Position numbers and translations under genes: made by a program. Of a DNA stretch of 64,000 nucleotides, positions 25,582 to 33,812 are shown one piece after another. The stretch lies in contig DATFLL010000075.1 in NCBI GenBank assembly GCA_035267785.1, forward strand, positions 1 through 64,000. Direction: 5' to 3'. Position 1 is the first letter of the stretch. Each line of letters starts with the position of its first letter. The notes under the pieces are model-generated. The model saw only the letters and a program-made list of their open reading frames with translations, was not told where the DNA came from and did not search any database. The DNA is from DATFLL01 sp035267785 (GTDB taxonomy: Bacteria > Pseudomonadota > Gammaproteobacteria > DATFLL01).

Positions 25582-25856
25582 GCGTGCACACATTCGAGCG
25601 GCGCGCACGCCGGCACGTGTTTGCTAAATTCCCTACCATTTGCCGAACAATTCGGACGTCTCCGTGCACGCCCGACTACACATCCGCGGCGGGCTCTGCC
25701 ACAATGAATTCTCCCCCGCCGGTGGGTCGTCGATATCCCGTCCTCGCGTACTTCGCTCACCCGGACGCTTGGTCGGATCAATCCGATCCGTGGCCCGTCG
25801 GCTCGATTGTCGGCTGGGACAGGTCCGGTGAGCCTGTCAAAGGAGCGTTAAACCCC

Positions 25857-27005
25857 GTGGTACGTACAGCACAGGAAGCGACAGTCCCGTCAGTGCCGCC
25901 GGCGCTCGGCGATGCGGTGCAGCGCGTGGTACTGCCAGGGCGTTTCGAGATGCGCCGCGGCGGCGCGCTCGAGCAGGTGCAGATCGCCTATGAGACGTGG
26001 GGCACACTTTCGTCGGAGGGTGACAATGTCGTATTGATTTTCACCGGCCTCTCGCCCGGTCCCCACGCGGCTTCCTCGCCGGGCGACCCGTCGCCGGGAT
26101 GGTGGGAATACATGATCGGGCCGGGCAAGCCTATCGACACGAACCGCTACTGCGTGATCTGCGTCAATTCCTTGGGGAGCTGCTTTGGTTCCACCGGGCC
26201 CTCATCGATCAATCCTGTGACGGGCGCGCCGTACCGGTTGGGCTTTCCCGAGCTGTCCATCGAGGACATTGCGGCGTCTGCGCGAAAGGCCCTTCAGCAG
26301 ATGGGTATCGAGCGCGTGCATGCGGTGGTCGGGGCATCGCTCGGGGGAATGAGTACGCTTGCCTACGCCATGATGTTCCCGCAGGCCTTGGAGCGGATGG
26401 TCATCATATCGGCTGCCGTGCGTGCCTCGACCTTCGCCATTGCCGACCGCTCACTTCAACGCGAAATCATCCGCAGCGACCCGGAATGGCGCGGCGGTGA
26501 CTACGATCCGGACCGGCCGCCGTTGAACGGGCTGCGTTTGGCTCGCAAGCTCGGGCTCATGTCATACCGATCGGCGGTGGAATGGCAGCATCGCTTCGGG
26601 CGCGAGCGCATCGACGCCCGCGCCACGCCAGGACCGTTCGACATGGAGTTCCAAATCGAGTCGTATCTCGAGGCCAATGCCCGGAAATTCATGAGCGTCT
26701 TCGACGCCAACAGCTACTTGTACTTGTCGCGCGCCATGGACTGGTTCGATGCGGCCGATCACGGCGAGACGCTGCCCGATGCCATGGCGCGCATTCGGGC
26801 GACAGAGGCGCTGGTGATCGGTGTGACGTCCGATTTTCTGTTTCCGGTCGCCCAACAACGCGAACTGGCGCAGCTGTTGTCCGACAGCGGCTGCACGACG
26901 ACCTTCGCCGAGTTGGAGTCCGTCCAGGGCCACGATGCCTTCCTGGTCGACGAGGCGCGCTTCGCGCCGCAGGTGAGCCGCTTTTTTGCCCCCGGCCCCG
27001 GCTGA
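25857..27005 (+). CDS. MetX-family O-acyltransferase (serine or homoserine)
   Basis: A 382-residue alpha/beta-hydrolase acyltransferase of the MetX family. It has the nucleophile elbow GASLGGMS (catalytic Ser), the family segment NSLGSCFGSTGPSSINP, and the terminal Asp/His pair (TSDFLFPV with VQGHDAFLVD). Family members acylate homoserine (methionine) or serine (cysteine). The local motifs (GWWEYMIGPGKPIDT, VNSLGSC-GSTGP, SLQREIIRSDPEW, YRSAVEWQHRFGR) recall the xanthomonad-type serine O-succinyltransferases more than classical homoserine acetyltransferases. That reading comes from memory of the family. GTG 25857 gives the normal family length; an open frame extends to 25584 without similarity. 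Confidence 0.88.
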   Translation: MVRTAQEATVPSVPPALGDAVQRVVLPGRFEMRRGGALEQVQIAYETWGTLSSEGDNVVLIFTGLSPGPHAASSPGDPSPGWWEYMIGPGKPIDTNRYCVICVNSLGSCFGSTGPSSINPVTGAPYRLGFPELSIEDIAASARKALQQMGIERVHAVVGASLGGMSTLAYAMMFPQALERMVIISAAVRASTFAIADRSLQREIIRSDPEWRGGDYDPDRPPLNGLRLARKLGLMSYRSAVEWQHRFGRERIDARATPGPFDMEFQIESYLEANARKFMSVFDANSYLYLSRAMDWFDAADHGETLPDAMARIRATEALVIGVTSDFLFPVAQQRELAQLLSDSGCTTTFAELESVQGHDAFLVDEARFAPQVSRFFAPGPG

Positions 27006-27224
27006 AGACCAAATGCATGGTCGGGCCGGCCCGTGGGCCAAGCCCCCGCGGGTACCGCGTTTGACAGCCGTTTGCTCTGGGGCGCTCAGGTGCTCCGGGA
27101 GCGGCGCGCGCAAACCGGCGCAACATCAAGCGATCGGTTGATTGCGGCGAATACGACCCGCTAAGCTGTCCGGTATCGACTGGCGATGCCGGCCGCCCGC
27201 GCGGCCCGCGGCGAGGATTGTCCT

Positions 27225-28145
27225 ATGGACGTGATAACTCGGTTTATCGAACAGATCAGTTGGGAGGACGTGCTGCTGACCTTGCTGCGCATCCTGCTGA
27301 CGCTCGTGGTGCTTTGGGTCGCGATGATCGGCGTGCGCATCGCGCTGCGCCGGCTTGAGAAGACGCTGCTGCGCCGCAGTACGGCCGAGGGGGAGGCGCC
27401 GAGCGAGTCGGAGAAGCGTGTCGAGACACTGGTGCGTCTGCTGCGCCAGGCCGTGATGATCCTGTTCTGGTTGGTGGCGGGCCTGGTCATCCTGCGCGAG
27501 CTTGGAGTGGAGATTGGCCCGATTCTCGCCAGCGCCGGTGTGGCCGGCCTGGCCGTTGGCTTCGGTGCCCAGAACCTGGTGCGCGACGTGATTGCCGGGT
27601 TCTTTCTCATCCTGGAAAATCAGGTGCGGGTCGGGGACGTTGCGATCGTCAACGGGACCGGTGGGCTGGTCGAGACGGTGAATTTTCGCACCATCGTCCT
27701 GCGTGATCTGTCCGGCACCGTGCACGTCTTTCCCAACGGCAGCGTCACCACCCTGGCCAATCTGACGCGCGAGTGGTCGGCCTACGTGTTCGATATCGGT
27801 GTGGGCTACGGCGAGGACATGGATCGCGTGATGGAGGTCATGCGCGAGGTCGGCAAGGAGCTGCGCGAAGATCCGGTATTTGGCCACATGATGATCGAGG
27901 ACGTCGAAATCTTCGGCGTGGACAACTTTGCCGACTCGGCGGTAGTGATCAAGGGTCGCTTGCGTACCAAGCCGATCAAGCAGTGGGAGGTCGGCCGTGA
28001 GTATCGGCGTCGCCTCAAGTACGCCTTCGACCGCGAGGGGATCGAGATCCCCTTTCCCCACCGCTCCATTTATTTCGGCGAACACAGCAAACCGATCGTG
28101 GCGCAGTTGCTCAACGAAGAGGCCGGCGGCAAGGGGCAGGGCTGA
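27225..28145 (+). CDS. Small-conductance mechanosensitive channel, MscS family
   Basis: A 306-residue inner-membrane channel that opens on hypo-osmotic shock. There are three helices. The pore helix TM3 and start of the beta domain are clear: ASAGVAGLAVGFGAQNLVRDVIAGFFLILENQ, then VRVGDVAIVNGTGGLVETVNFRTIVLRD and VFPNGSVTTLANLTR. GAGG precedes ATG 27225. The gene fits the osmotic theme of the window. The mug gene begins five bases after its stop. Confidence 0.92.
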   Translation: MDVITRFIEQISWEDVLLTLLRILLTLVVLWVAMIGVRIALRRLEKTLLRRSTAEGEAPSESEKRVETLVRLLRQAVMILFWLVAGLVILRELGVEIGPILASAGVAGLAVGFGAQNLVRDVIAGFFLILENQVRVGDVAIVNGTGGLVETVNFRTIVLRDLSGTVHVFPNGSVTTLANLTREWSAYVFDIGVGYGEDMDRVMEVMREVGKELREDPVFGHMMIEDVEIFGVDNFADSAVVIKGRLRTKPIKQWEVGREYRRRLKYAFDREGIEIPFPHRSIYFGEHSKPIVAQLLNEEAGGKGQG

Positions 28146-28150
28146 GAGCG

Positions 28151-28696
28151 GTGCAGACCCTTGACGATTACCTGGGCCCCGGCCTAGCCATCGTATCCAT
28201 CGGTCTGAATCCCTCCGTCAATTCGGTGCGGGCGGGCTATTATTTCGCCACCCCGCAGAATCGCTTCTGGCGCGCGTTCAATGCCTCCGGCCTGCCGGCC
28301 CAGCCGGTGCAGCCCGGCCCCGAGGCCCACGGCGTGCTGTTGGCGCGCGATCGCATCGGGTTCACCGATGTGGTCAAGCGCCCGACGCCGGGCGGGGCTC
28401 AGCTCCGCGCCGCCGACTTTCGTCAGTGGGCGCCGCAGCTTCGCGACCGGTTGCTCGAGTGTGGTTCGCCGATCGCCTGGTTCCACGGCCTGCAGGCCTA
28501 TCGCGCATACCTACGCTACGCCGAGAATCGAACGCCGCAGCTGGACTGGGGACTCCAGGCGCACCGGATTGGGGCAAGTTCCGTATTCGTCACGCCCAAT
28601 CCAAGCCCCGCCAATGCCGCCTACTCGCTGCAGACGATCACGGATTGGTACCGCGAGCTTGCGCAATGGCGCGAGCGCCTGTTGGCCGACGGTTGA
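28151..28696 (+). CDS. mug: Mismatch-specific G:U/T DNA glycosylase (Mug-type)
   Basis: A 181-residue uracil-DNA-glycosylase superfamily protein that removes uracil or thymine opposite guanine. The active-site motif GLNPSVNSVRAGYYFATPQNRFWRAFNASG is close to Mug (GINPG-S). The C-terminal FVTPNPSPANAAYS matches the DNA-wedge region. The start is GTG 28151, five bases after the mscS-like stop, so the two are probably co-transcribed. Confidence 0.9.
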   Translation: MQTLDDYLGPGLAIVSIGLNPSVNSVRAGYYFATPQNRFWRAFNASGLPAQPVQPGPEAHGVLLARDRIGFTDVVKRPTPGGAQLRAADFRQWAPQLRDRLLECGSPIAWFHGLQAYRAYLRYAENRTPQLDWGLQAHRIGASSVFVTPNPSPANAAYSLQTITDWYRELAQWRERLLADG

Positions 28697-28756
28697 GCTC
28701 CGCACGTCTCGTGGGTCTATAGTTAGATCAGCGTTGTCTGGATTTTGAGGAAGGCG

Positions 28757-29521
28757 ATGATGATCCGCGGCGTGCTGCTCGATCTCAGCGGTGTTCTCTA
28801 TGTGGGCGAGCACTTGCTGCCCGGTTCGCGGGCGGCGCTCGAACGCCTACATGCGGCGGGGCTGCCCGTTCGTTACATTACCAACACCACACGCAGTACG
28901 CGTCCAGCGATCGTTACGCGGCTGGCCGGCATGGGACTGCGGATCTCCGCCGAAGAGGTCTTCACGGCGCCGTTGGCAGCCCGTCGCCTGATCGAACAGC
29001 GAGGCTTGCGGCCGCTGCTGCTAGTGCATCCCGCCCTGGAGGAGGAGTTTGCCGGCCTGGACGCCGGGCGACCGGACGCAGTGCTGGTGGGCGATGCCGG
29101 CGAGAGATTCACGTACGAGCGGCTGAACGCGGCGTTTCGCCTGGTAATCGAGGGCGCGCCGCTGCTGGCCATGGCGCGCAATCGATATTTCAAGGACGGT
29201 GAGTCGTTGAGCCTGGACGCCGGCCCCTTCGTGGCCGCACTCGAATACGCCGCGGGTGTCGATGCCGAGGTGATCGGCAAGCCCAGTCGCGCCTTCTTTC
29301 GCTCGGCGGCGGGTGATTTCGAATGTGACCCGAATGAGGTGGTGGTCGTCGGCGATGACGTCGAGGCCGACGTGGTCGGGGCGGTCGCGGCCGGCATGCA
29401 GGCTGTCCTGGTGCGCACTGGCGAGTACCGCTCGGGCGACGAGGCCCTGCTGCCCGACGGGGCGGTGCTCAGCCGGGACATCGGCGATGCCGTCAACTGG
29501 ATCATCGAACACAAGTCCTAG
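28757..29521 (+). CDS. HAD-superfamily IIA hydrolase (TIGR01458/HDHD2-like)
   Basis: A 254-residue phosphatase of the HAD IIA group (NagD/phosphohistidine-phosphatase-like). Motif I is LLDLSGVLYVGE: the first Asp is the nucleophile, and Ser replaces the usual second acid Asp of DxD, as in the LHPP/HDHD2 subfamily. Motif II is in RYITNTTRST. The C-terminal GKPSRAFF and VVGDDVEADVVGAVAAGM hold the Lys and the acidic motif IV. GAGGAAGG precedes ATG 28757. The physiological substrate is unknown. Confidence 0.88.
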   Translation: MMIRGVLLDLSGVLYVGEHLLPGSRAALERLHAAGLPVRYITNTTRSTRPAIVTRLAGMGLRISAEEVFTAPLAARRLIEQRGLRPLLLVHPALEEEFAGLDAGRPDAVLVGDAGERFTYERLNAAFRLVIEGAPLLAMARNRYFKDGESLSLDAGPFVAALEYAAGVDAEVIGKPSRAFFRSAAGDFECDPNEVVVVGDDVEADVVGAVAAGMQAVLVRTGEYRSGDEALLPDGAVLSRDIGDAVNWIIEHKS

Positions 29522-29627
29522 GTGCGCGGCCCGCGCATTGCGCCCCCGTCCGTTACAGTGCAAACTAAGCGGCTACCGGATACATGGCCGGCCGCTCGCC
29601 GGTCGGCGGTGCGCCTCGGGGGACATC

Positions 29628-30254
29628 GTGGATCGCCATCACTACGCATTGCAGGATATCACGGGCCAACTCGTGGCCGCCGGCAGGCGGCTGTACGAGC
29701 GCGGCTGGGTGCCGGCGACCAGCGGCAATTTTTCGGCGCGCCTCGACGACGGACGCATCGCCATTACGGTTTCGGGGCGCCACAAGGGCGAGCTCGACGA
29801 TGACGATATCATGCTGGTCGACGCCGATGGTGATCCCCTCGATACGAGCAAGCGCCCTTCGGCCGAGACGCTGCTGCACGTTCGGATCTACCGGCGGTTT
29901 CCGGATATTGCCGCCGTGCTGCACACGCACTCGGTCAACGACACCCTCATCTCGCGCCTCGGGCTCGAGGAGATCATCCTGGATGACTACGAATTGCTGA
30001 AGGCTTTTCGTGGCGTCGATACCCATGAGACGCGGATTGCGCTGCCGGTTTTTCCCAACGATCAGGACATGATGCGCCTGGCCGATCGGGTCGATGCCTA
30101 TATGGACCAACATCCGATGCTGCATGGTTATCTGATAGCCGGACACGGCCTGTATACCTGGGGGACCAGTGTGGAGGAGGCAATGCGTCACCTCGAAGCA
30201 CTGGAATTTCTATTCGAATGCGAAATGCGAATGCGGGGAGCGGCGATGCGATGA
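29628..30254 (+). CDS. mtnB: Methylthioribulose-1-phosphate dehydratase
   Basis: A 208-residue class II aldolase-fold zinc enzyme of the methionine salvage pathway. It dehydrates 5-methylthioribulose-1-phosphate to the diketone phosphate. ATSGNFSARL, TVSGRHKG, KRPSAETLLH and the zinc motif LHTHSVN (His99 and His101) are visible, with the third His in LIAGHGLYTWG. The start is GTG 29628 after a GGGGG ribosome site. Its stop overlaps the mtnD start (ATGA), so the genes are translationally coupled. Confidence 0.95.
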   Translation: MDRHHYALQDITGQLVAAGRRLYERGWVPATSGNFSARLDDGRIAITVSGRHKGELDDDDIMLVDADGDPLDTSKRPSAETLLHVRIYRRFPDIAAVLHTHSVNDTLISRLGLEEIILDDYELLKAFRGVDTHETRIALPVFPNDQDMMRLADRVDAYMDQHPMLHGYLIAGHGLYTWGTSVEEAMRHLEALEFLFECEMRMRGAAMR

Positions 30255-30814
30255 GCGTACTGACGATCTACGAGGATGTCGACGCCAATGTGGTGGCATC
30301 ATACCGGGACTTTGACGCGATCGCCGATCAGCTCGCCGATATCGGCGTAACCTTCGAGCGCTGGGAAGCCAGCCGCGAGCTGGCGGCCGACGCCTCGAAC
30401 GAAGCGGTGATCGATGCCTATCGAGAGCCCATCGAACGACTCATGCGCGACTACGGCTTCAAGTCCGTCGACGTGGTGGCGCTGCATCCGGAGCACCCGG
30501 ACCGGGCGGCGCTTCGGGAAAAATTTCTCGACGAGCACACCCATGGCGACTTCGAGGTGCGTTTCTTCGTCGACGGCAGCGGGCTGTTCTATATCCACCA
30601 CGACGGCAAGGTCTATGCGGTGCTGTGCGAGCGCGGCGACTTGATCAGCGTCCCGGCCGATACCACCCATTGGTTCGACATGGGCGAGCGTCCGAGCTTC
30701 AAGGCTATTCGTCTTTTCACGACACCGGACGGCTGGGTGGCGAGCTTTACCGGCAGCGATACGGCGCGGCGCTTCCCGGATTTCGACCGTTTTGTGGCGG
30801 AGTACTGCCGATGA
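30251..30814 (+). CDS. mtnD: Acireductone dioxygenase
   Basis: A 187-residue cupin metalloenzyme that cleaves acireductone to the methionine precursor 4-methylthio-2-oxobutanoate and formate (Fe form). The metal ligands His96, His98, Glu102 and His140 fall at exactly the numbers of the Klebsiella enzyme (HTHGDFE and THWFD). It overlaps mtnB by four bases and is followed by mtnC. Confidence 0.96.
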   Translation: MSVLTIYEDVDANVVASYRDFDAIADQLADIGVTFERWEASRELAADASNEAVIDAYREPIERLMRDYGFKSVDVVALHPEHPDRAALREKFLDEHTHGDFEVRFFVDGSGLFYIHHDGKVYAVLCERGDLISVPADTTHWFDMGERPSFKAIRLFTTPDGWVASFTGSDTARRFPDFDRFVAEYCR

Positions 30815-30851
30815 CCGGTTCACATGCCTTGGCAAGAGAGGGTCGGCGTTC

Positions 30852-31532
30852 GTGATCAAGGCCATCGTCACCGACATCGAAGGGACGACCTCGTCGCTGT
30901 CCTTCGTCAAGGACGTACTGTTCCCGTATGCGCGCGCACACTTGGCGGATTTCGTCCGGGATCACGGCGACGACCCCGATGTTCGCCGCTGCCTGGACCA
31001 GGCCCGCGAGGCCGCCGGCGGCGGTTTCGACGACGCTCAGGTTGTCGAGCAGCTCGTACGCTGGATGGACGAGGACCGCAAGGTGACGCCTCTCAAGACA
31101 CTACAGGGAATGATCTGGGAGGCGGGCTATCGCCAGGGCGACTTCCGGGGTCATGTCTACGACGACGCGGTGCAGAAGCTAAAACAGTGGAAGTCGGACG
31201 GCTTACTGCTGTATGTATTTTCCTCCGGTTCGGTCCAGGCCCAGAAGCTGCTGTTCGCGCATACGGACCACGGCGATCTGACGAGCTTGTTCAACGGCTA
31301 CTTTGACACCAATATCGGTGCCAAACGCGAGGCCGGCGCCTACCAGGCGATCGCAAAGTCCATTGGGCTGGAGGCCGGCGCCATTTTGTTTCTCTCGGAT
31401 GTAATCGAAGAGCTCGACGCGGCTGCGCAGGCGGGCTTGCATACGACATGCCTGGTTCGCGAGGGCGACCTCGGCCCCGAGGTCCGCCATCCCCAGGCGC
31501 GCGACTTCGGGGCGATCGAGCTGCCCGCCTGA
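30852..31532 (+). CDS. mtnC: Enolase-phosphatase E1
   Basis: A 226-residue HAD phosphatase that enolises and dephosphorylates the diketone made by MtnB, producing acireductone for MtnD. Motif I is VTDIEGTTSSLSFV (Asp8 and Glu10), the motif II serine is in YVFSSGSVQAQKLLF, and FLSDVIEELDAAAQAG is motif IV. The start is GTG 30852, 37 bases after mtnD, with GAGGG upstream. mtnA, mtnP or mtnK and a final aminotransferase are not in the window. Confidence 0.95.
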   Translation: MIKAIVTDIEGTTSSLSFVKDVLFPYARAHLADFVRDHGDDPDVRRCLDQAREAAGGGFDDAQVVEQLVRWMDEDRKVTPLKTLQGMIWEAGYRQGDFRGHVYDDAVQKLKQWKSDGLLLYVFSSGSVQAQKLLFAHTDHGDLTSLFNGYFDTNIGAKREAGAYQAIAKSIGLEAGAILFLSDVIEELDAAAQAGLHTTCLVREGDLGPEVRHPQARDFGAIELPA

Positions 31533-31649
31533 CCCGGACCGTCGCCCACGCGGCCGTCGCCGCTTTGCTAGACTTAATCTGACCGGTTGAACCAGGCGAG
31601 TGTCGCCGGGTCCTATTTGGTATGCAGTCGTGTGCAACGGGAGGCCGCC

Positions 31650-32246
31650 ATGAACATCGCATCATCGTGTTCGTTTAAATCCGTGATTGGCGTGTCAGTG
31701 GTCGCTGGCGCCGCAATGCTGGCAGGATGTCAGACGAGCGGCCCGGTCGGTCCCGGCTCGCCTTACTATAAGGTTCCCGTCGGCTCTACCGTGACGCTCC
31801 ATCAGCGGCTCAGCGTGCCGGCGCACACGGCGGGCGTCTATATTCAGGGCGGTCGGGTGATCGCGGGAAAGGAGCTCAACCCCGTGAACCAGTACTATGT
31901 GTATTGTCGACTCGAGGTCAACGACGTGCGTGACACGTCCCAGACCATTGAGCCGGATACCTTTACGGTCCATCGGGTCGGCAGCCGCCGCGACGATGTG
32001 GCCCTGCATTACCCGATGTATGCCAGTCGCGGCATGCTGGGCATCGGTATGGGCGGCGGGGCCGACGACGCCGGTCCCGGGATGCAGAACTGGAGCGTCG
32101 ACCTGTACCTGCACTCGGAGCGTCAGCCGCAGGTGCGTCGTCTCGCGTGCCAGCACTGGGTCTATAACTACGAGGCCGAGTTTCCCACCGTCGATGAAAT
32201 ACGCAAGACACTGGGCAAGGTCATGACATTGAAACTGGCGCCGTGA
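31650..32246 (+). CDS. Lipoprotein, unknown function (paralogue of the next gene)
   Basis: A 198-residue lipoprotein with signal peptide and lipobox LAGC (Cys near residue 28) and no Asp at +2, so outer-membrane sorting is likely. The mature part starts with YKVPVGSTVTLHQRLSVPAHTAGVYIQGGRV. The pattern is shared with the next gene: VPVGS-V-LH-RL-V, CRLEVND, a QPQV-RLAC block near the C-terminus and a TVDEIRKTLGKVMTLKLA ending. GGGAGG precedes ATG 31650. No family recognised. Confidence 0.85.
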   Translation: MNIASSCSFKSVIGVSVVAGAAMLAGCQTSGPVGPGSPYYKVPVGSTVTLHQRLSVPAHTAGVYIQGGRVIAGKELNPVNQYYVYCRLEVNDVRDTSQTIEPDTFTVHRVGSRRDDVALHYPMYASRGMLGIGMGGGADDAGPGMQNWSVDLYLHSERQPQVRRLACQHWVYNYEAEFPTVDEIRKTLGKVMTLKLAP

Positions 32247-32289
32247 GCCGACATCGGGCTCACGGCGTGTGATTCTCCAAGGAGTAATT

Positions 32290-32850
32290 ATGAGGTTGTT
32301 GTTTCGCCTGGCGGCCGCGCTCGCCGGAATGGCGCTGCTCGGCGGCTGTCAGAGTCTGTCGGGCCCGGTCAAGCCCGGCGAGTCGACGCAGATACCGGTC
32401 GGGTCGGTGCTTGTGTTGCACAAGCGCTTGGTCGTTACGAGCAGCCACGACCGAATCCGGTTTTACCGCGGAGCCATTGCCGAGGACAAGGATTTTCTGT
32501 TGACCAAGAAATACGAACCGAATTGCCGGCTCGTCATGCACCGCGATCTTTCCGAGTACAACCATGTCATTACGCCGGGCCGTTTCGACGTCTATGCCGT
32601 CAAACAGTTCGACGACTACGAGATTCTCGGTCCGCGTATCGTGGCCAGCAACGGCCCGCTCCTGGCCGACGACGGCGGCATCCTGCCGCAGGAGTTTGCG
32701 ACCGTCCTGTACCTGCGCTCAACCGAGCAACCTCAGGTCGATCGCCTGGTCTGCGGACATTACCAGTACTCGACCGACGGGCGTTTTCTGACCATCAACC
32801 AGATCCGTGCAGCCCTCGGGGACATCTTCACCCTGCAACTGGCCCACTGA
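32290..32850 (+). CDS. Lipoprotein, unknown function (paralogue of the previous gene)
   Basis: A 186-residue lipoprotein (lipobox LGGC, Cys near residue 20) starting 43 bases after its paralogue. Shared blocks are IPVGSVLVLHKRLVV, the NCRLVMHRDL segment, the EQPQVDRLVCGHY segment and a terminal TINQIRAALGDIFTLQLAH. AAGGAG precedes ATG 32290. The pair arose by tandem duplication. Each mature protein keeps two cysteines in matching places (CRL and RL-C), so a conserved disulfide is possible. Confidence 0.85.
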   Translation: MRLLFRLAAALAGMALLGGCQSLSGPVKPGESTQIPVGSVLVLHKRLVVTSSHDRIRFYRGAIAEDKDFLLTKKYEPNCRLVMHRDLSEYNHVITPGRFDVYAVKQFDDYEILGPRIVASNGPLLADDGGILPQEFATVLYLRSTEQPQVDRLVCGHYQYSTDGRFLTINQIRAALGDIFTLQLAH

Positions 32851-32964
32851 GCATCGACATCACGTCCTTGCCGGTTCCGGGCGGAGCCGGGCATCGGGGC
32901 CGGCCGGTGGCTTGACCGGGCGGTGCCAATTCGGGCAGCCTGTGCGTAGTTTAAGGAGATCCCC

Positions 32965-33519
32965 ATGAGTTCTACATCGACCCGCACGGAGCAGATCATA
33001 CAGACGCACGCCGAGCTGATCGTCAATGTCGTCGCGGCCTGCCACAATCCCGACCAGCGGGACAAGCTGCAGCCGGTCCTCGAGGCGGGAGAGACATACG
33101 GTCAGCTCAAACTCGTCGGCGCTATCCGGCGGATACTCGCCGGCGAGCGCGAGACGTCTCTGCTACAGGGCCTGGACGAGGACGACGCCGTCATCGTGGA
33201 GGCCATCCTGCGCGGCCTGCAGGATCCGCAGACCCTGCCCGATCCCAATGCCCAGCCCGATCCCAGCGCCGCCGCGCCGGGCCTGGCGCACATGGTCCAT
33301 GCCGCTGCGCACGGCAGTACCGAGGCGCTGGAAATGCTTGGGCATATGGCCGAGCAGATGGCACCGGTGGGTGGCGATATGGCTCGCCTCGGCGGAATCA
33401 TGCGCCGCCTGGTCAATGGGGAGCGCGACGCCGACGAGCTCTGCAAAGGGATGTCGGCCAGCGGCGAGTCGCTAGTGGTCTCCATCCTCGAGGAGCTCGG
33501 GCGTATGGAGGCCCATTGA
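32965..33519 (+). CDS. Helical protein with internal duplication, function unknown
   Basis: A 184-residue soluble, helical protein. Residues about 50-88 (KLVGAIRRILAGERETSLLQG) and 140-178 (RLGGIMRRLVNGERDADELCKG) are two copies of one motif, each followed by a -(I/L)V-(A/S)IL-(G/E)L helix. They are joined by a Pro/Ala-rich linker. A strong AAGGAG ribosome site precedes ATG 32965. No named family was recognised. It may be in an operon with the two lipoproteins (114-bp gap). Confidence 0.75.
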   Translation: MSSTSTRTEQIIQTHAELIVNVVAACHNPDQRDKLQPVLEAGETYGQLKLVGAIRRILAGERETSLLQGLDEDDAVIVEAILRGLQDPQTLPDPNAQPDPSAAAPGLAHMVHAAAHGSTEALEMLGHMAEQMAPVGGDMARLGGIMRRLVNGERDADELCKGMSASGESLVVSILEELGRMEAH

Positions 33520-33562
33520 CCCGCCAGCGCGCGCTACCTCGGCCCGCCTGCGCCTCGCACGC

Positions 33563-33781
33563 TCACGCACCGCCGCCGTAGCGTACGTAGAGCACCAGGC
33601 CTCCGACCAGCAATACGATTCCCAAGACCATCAAGCCCAGGTGACGGCCCTGCAGACGGGTGTAGTCGCGCCGCGTCATATAGAGTTTGAGCTTGTACGT
33701 CGAACGTAGGAGCTGCAGATTCATGACCAGCAGCCATGCCCCGGCGGTGGCGAACAACAACAGGAAGACGTAGTGGGACAT
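33563..33781 (-). CDS. Small two-helix membrane protein
   Basis: A 72-residue protein with two transmembrane helices (about 4-24 and 46-67) joined by a basic cytosolic or periplasmic loop (RSTYKLKLYMTRRDYTRLQGRH). It lies 31 bp downstream of the M42 peptidase gene on the same strand, so co-transcription is likely. No family recognised. Confidence 0.65.
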   Translation of the reverse strand: MSHYVFLLLFATAGAWLLVMNLQLLRSTYKLKLYMTRRDYTRLQGRHLGLMVLGIVLLVGGLVLYVRYGGGA

Positions 33782-33812
33782 GGCGGCCGTTGGGGTCTGC
33801 GGCTGATGAAGG

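Noticed and set aside
25584..25856. N-terminal extension of the MetX-like protein
   Set aside because: Open frame but low-complexity and beyond the family length; GTG 25857 gives a normal-size enzyme with an AGGAG upstream.
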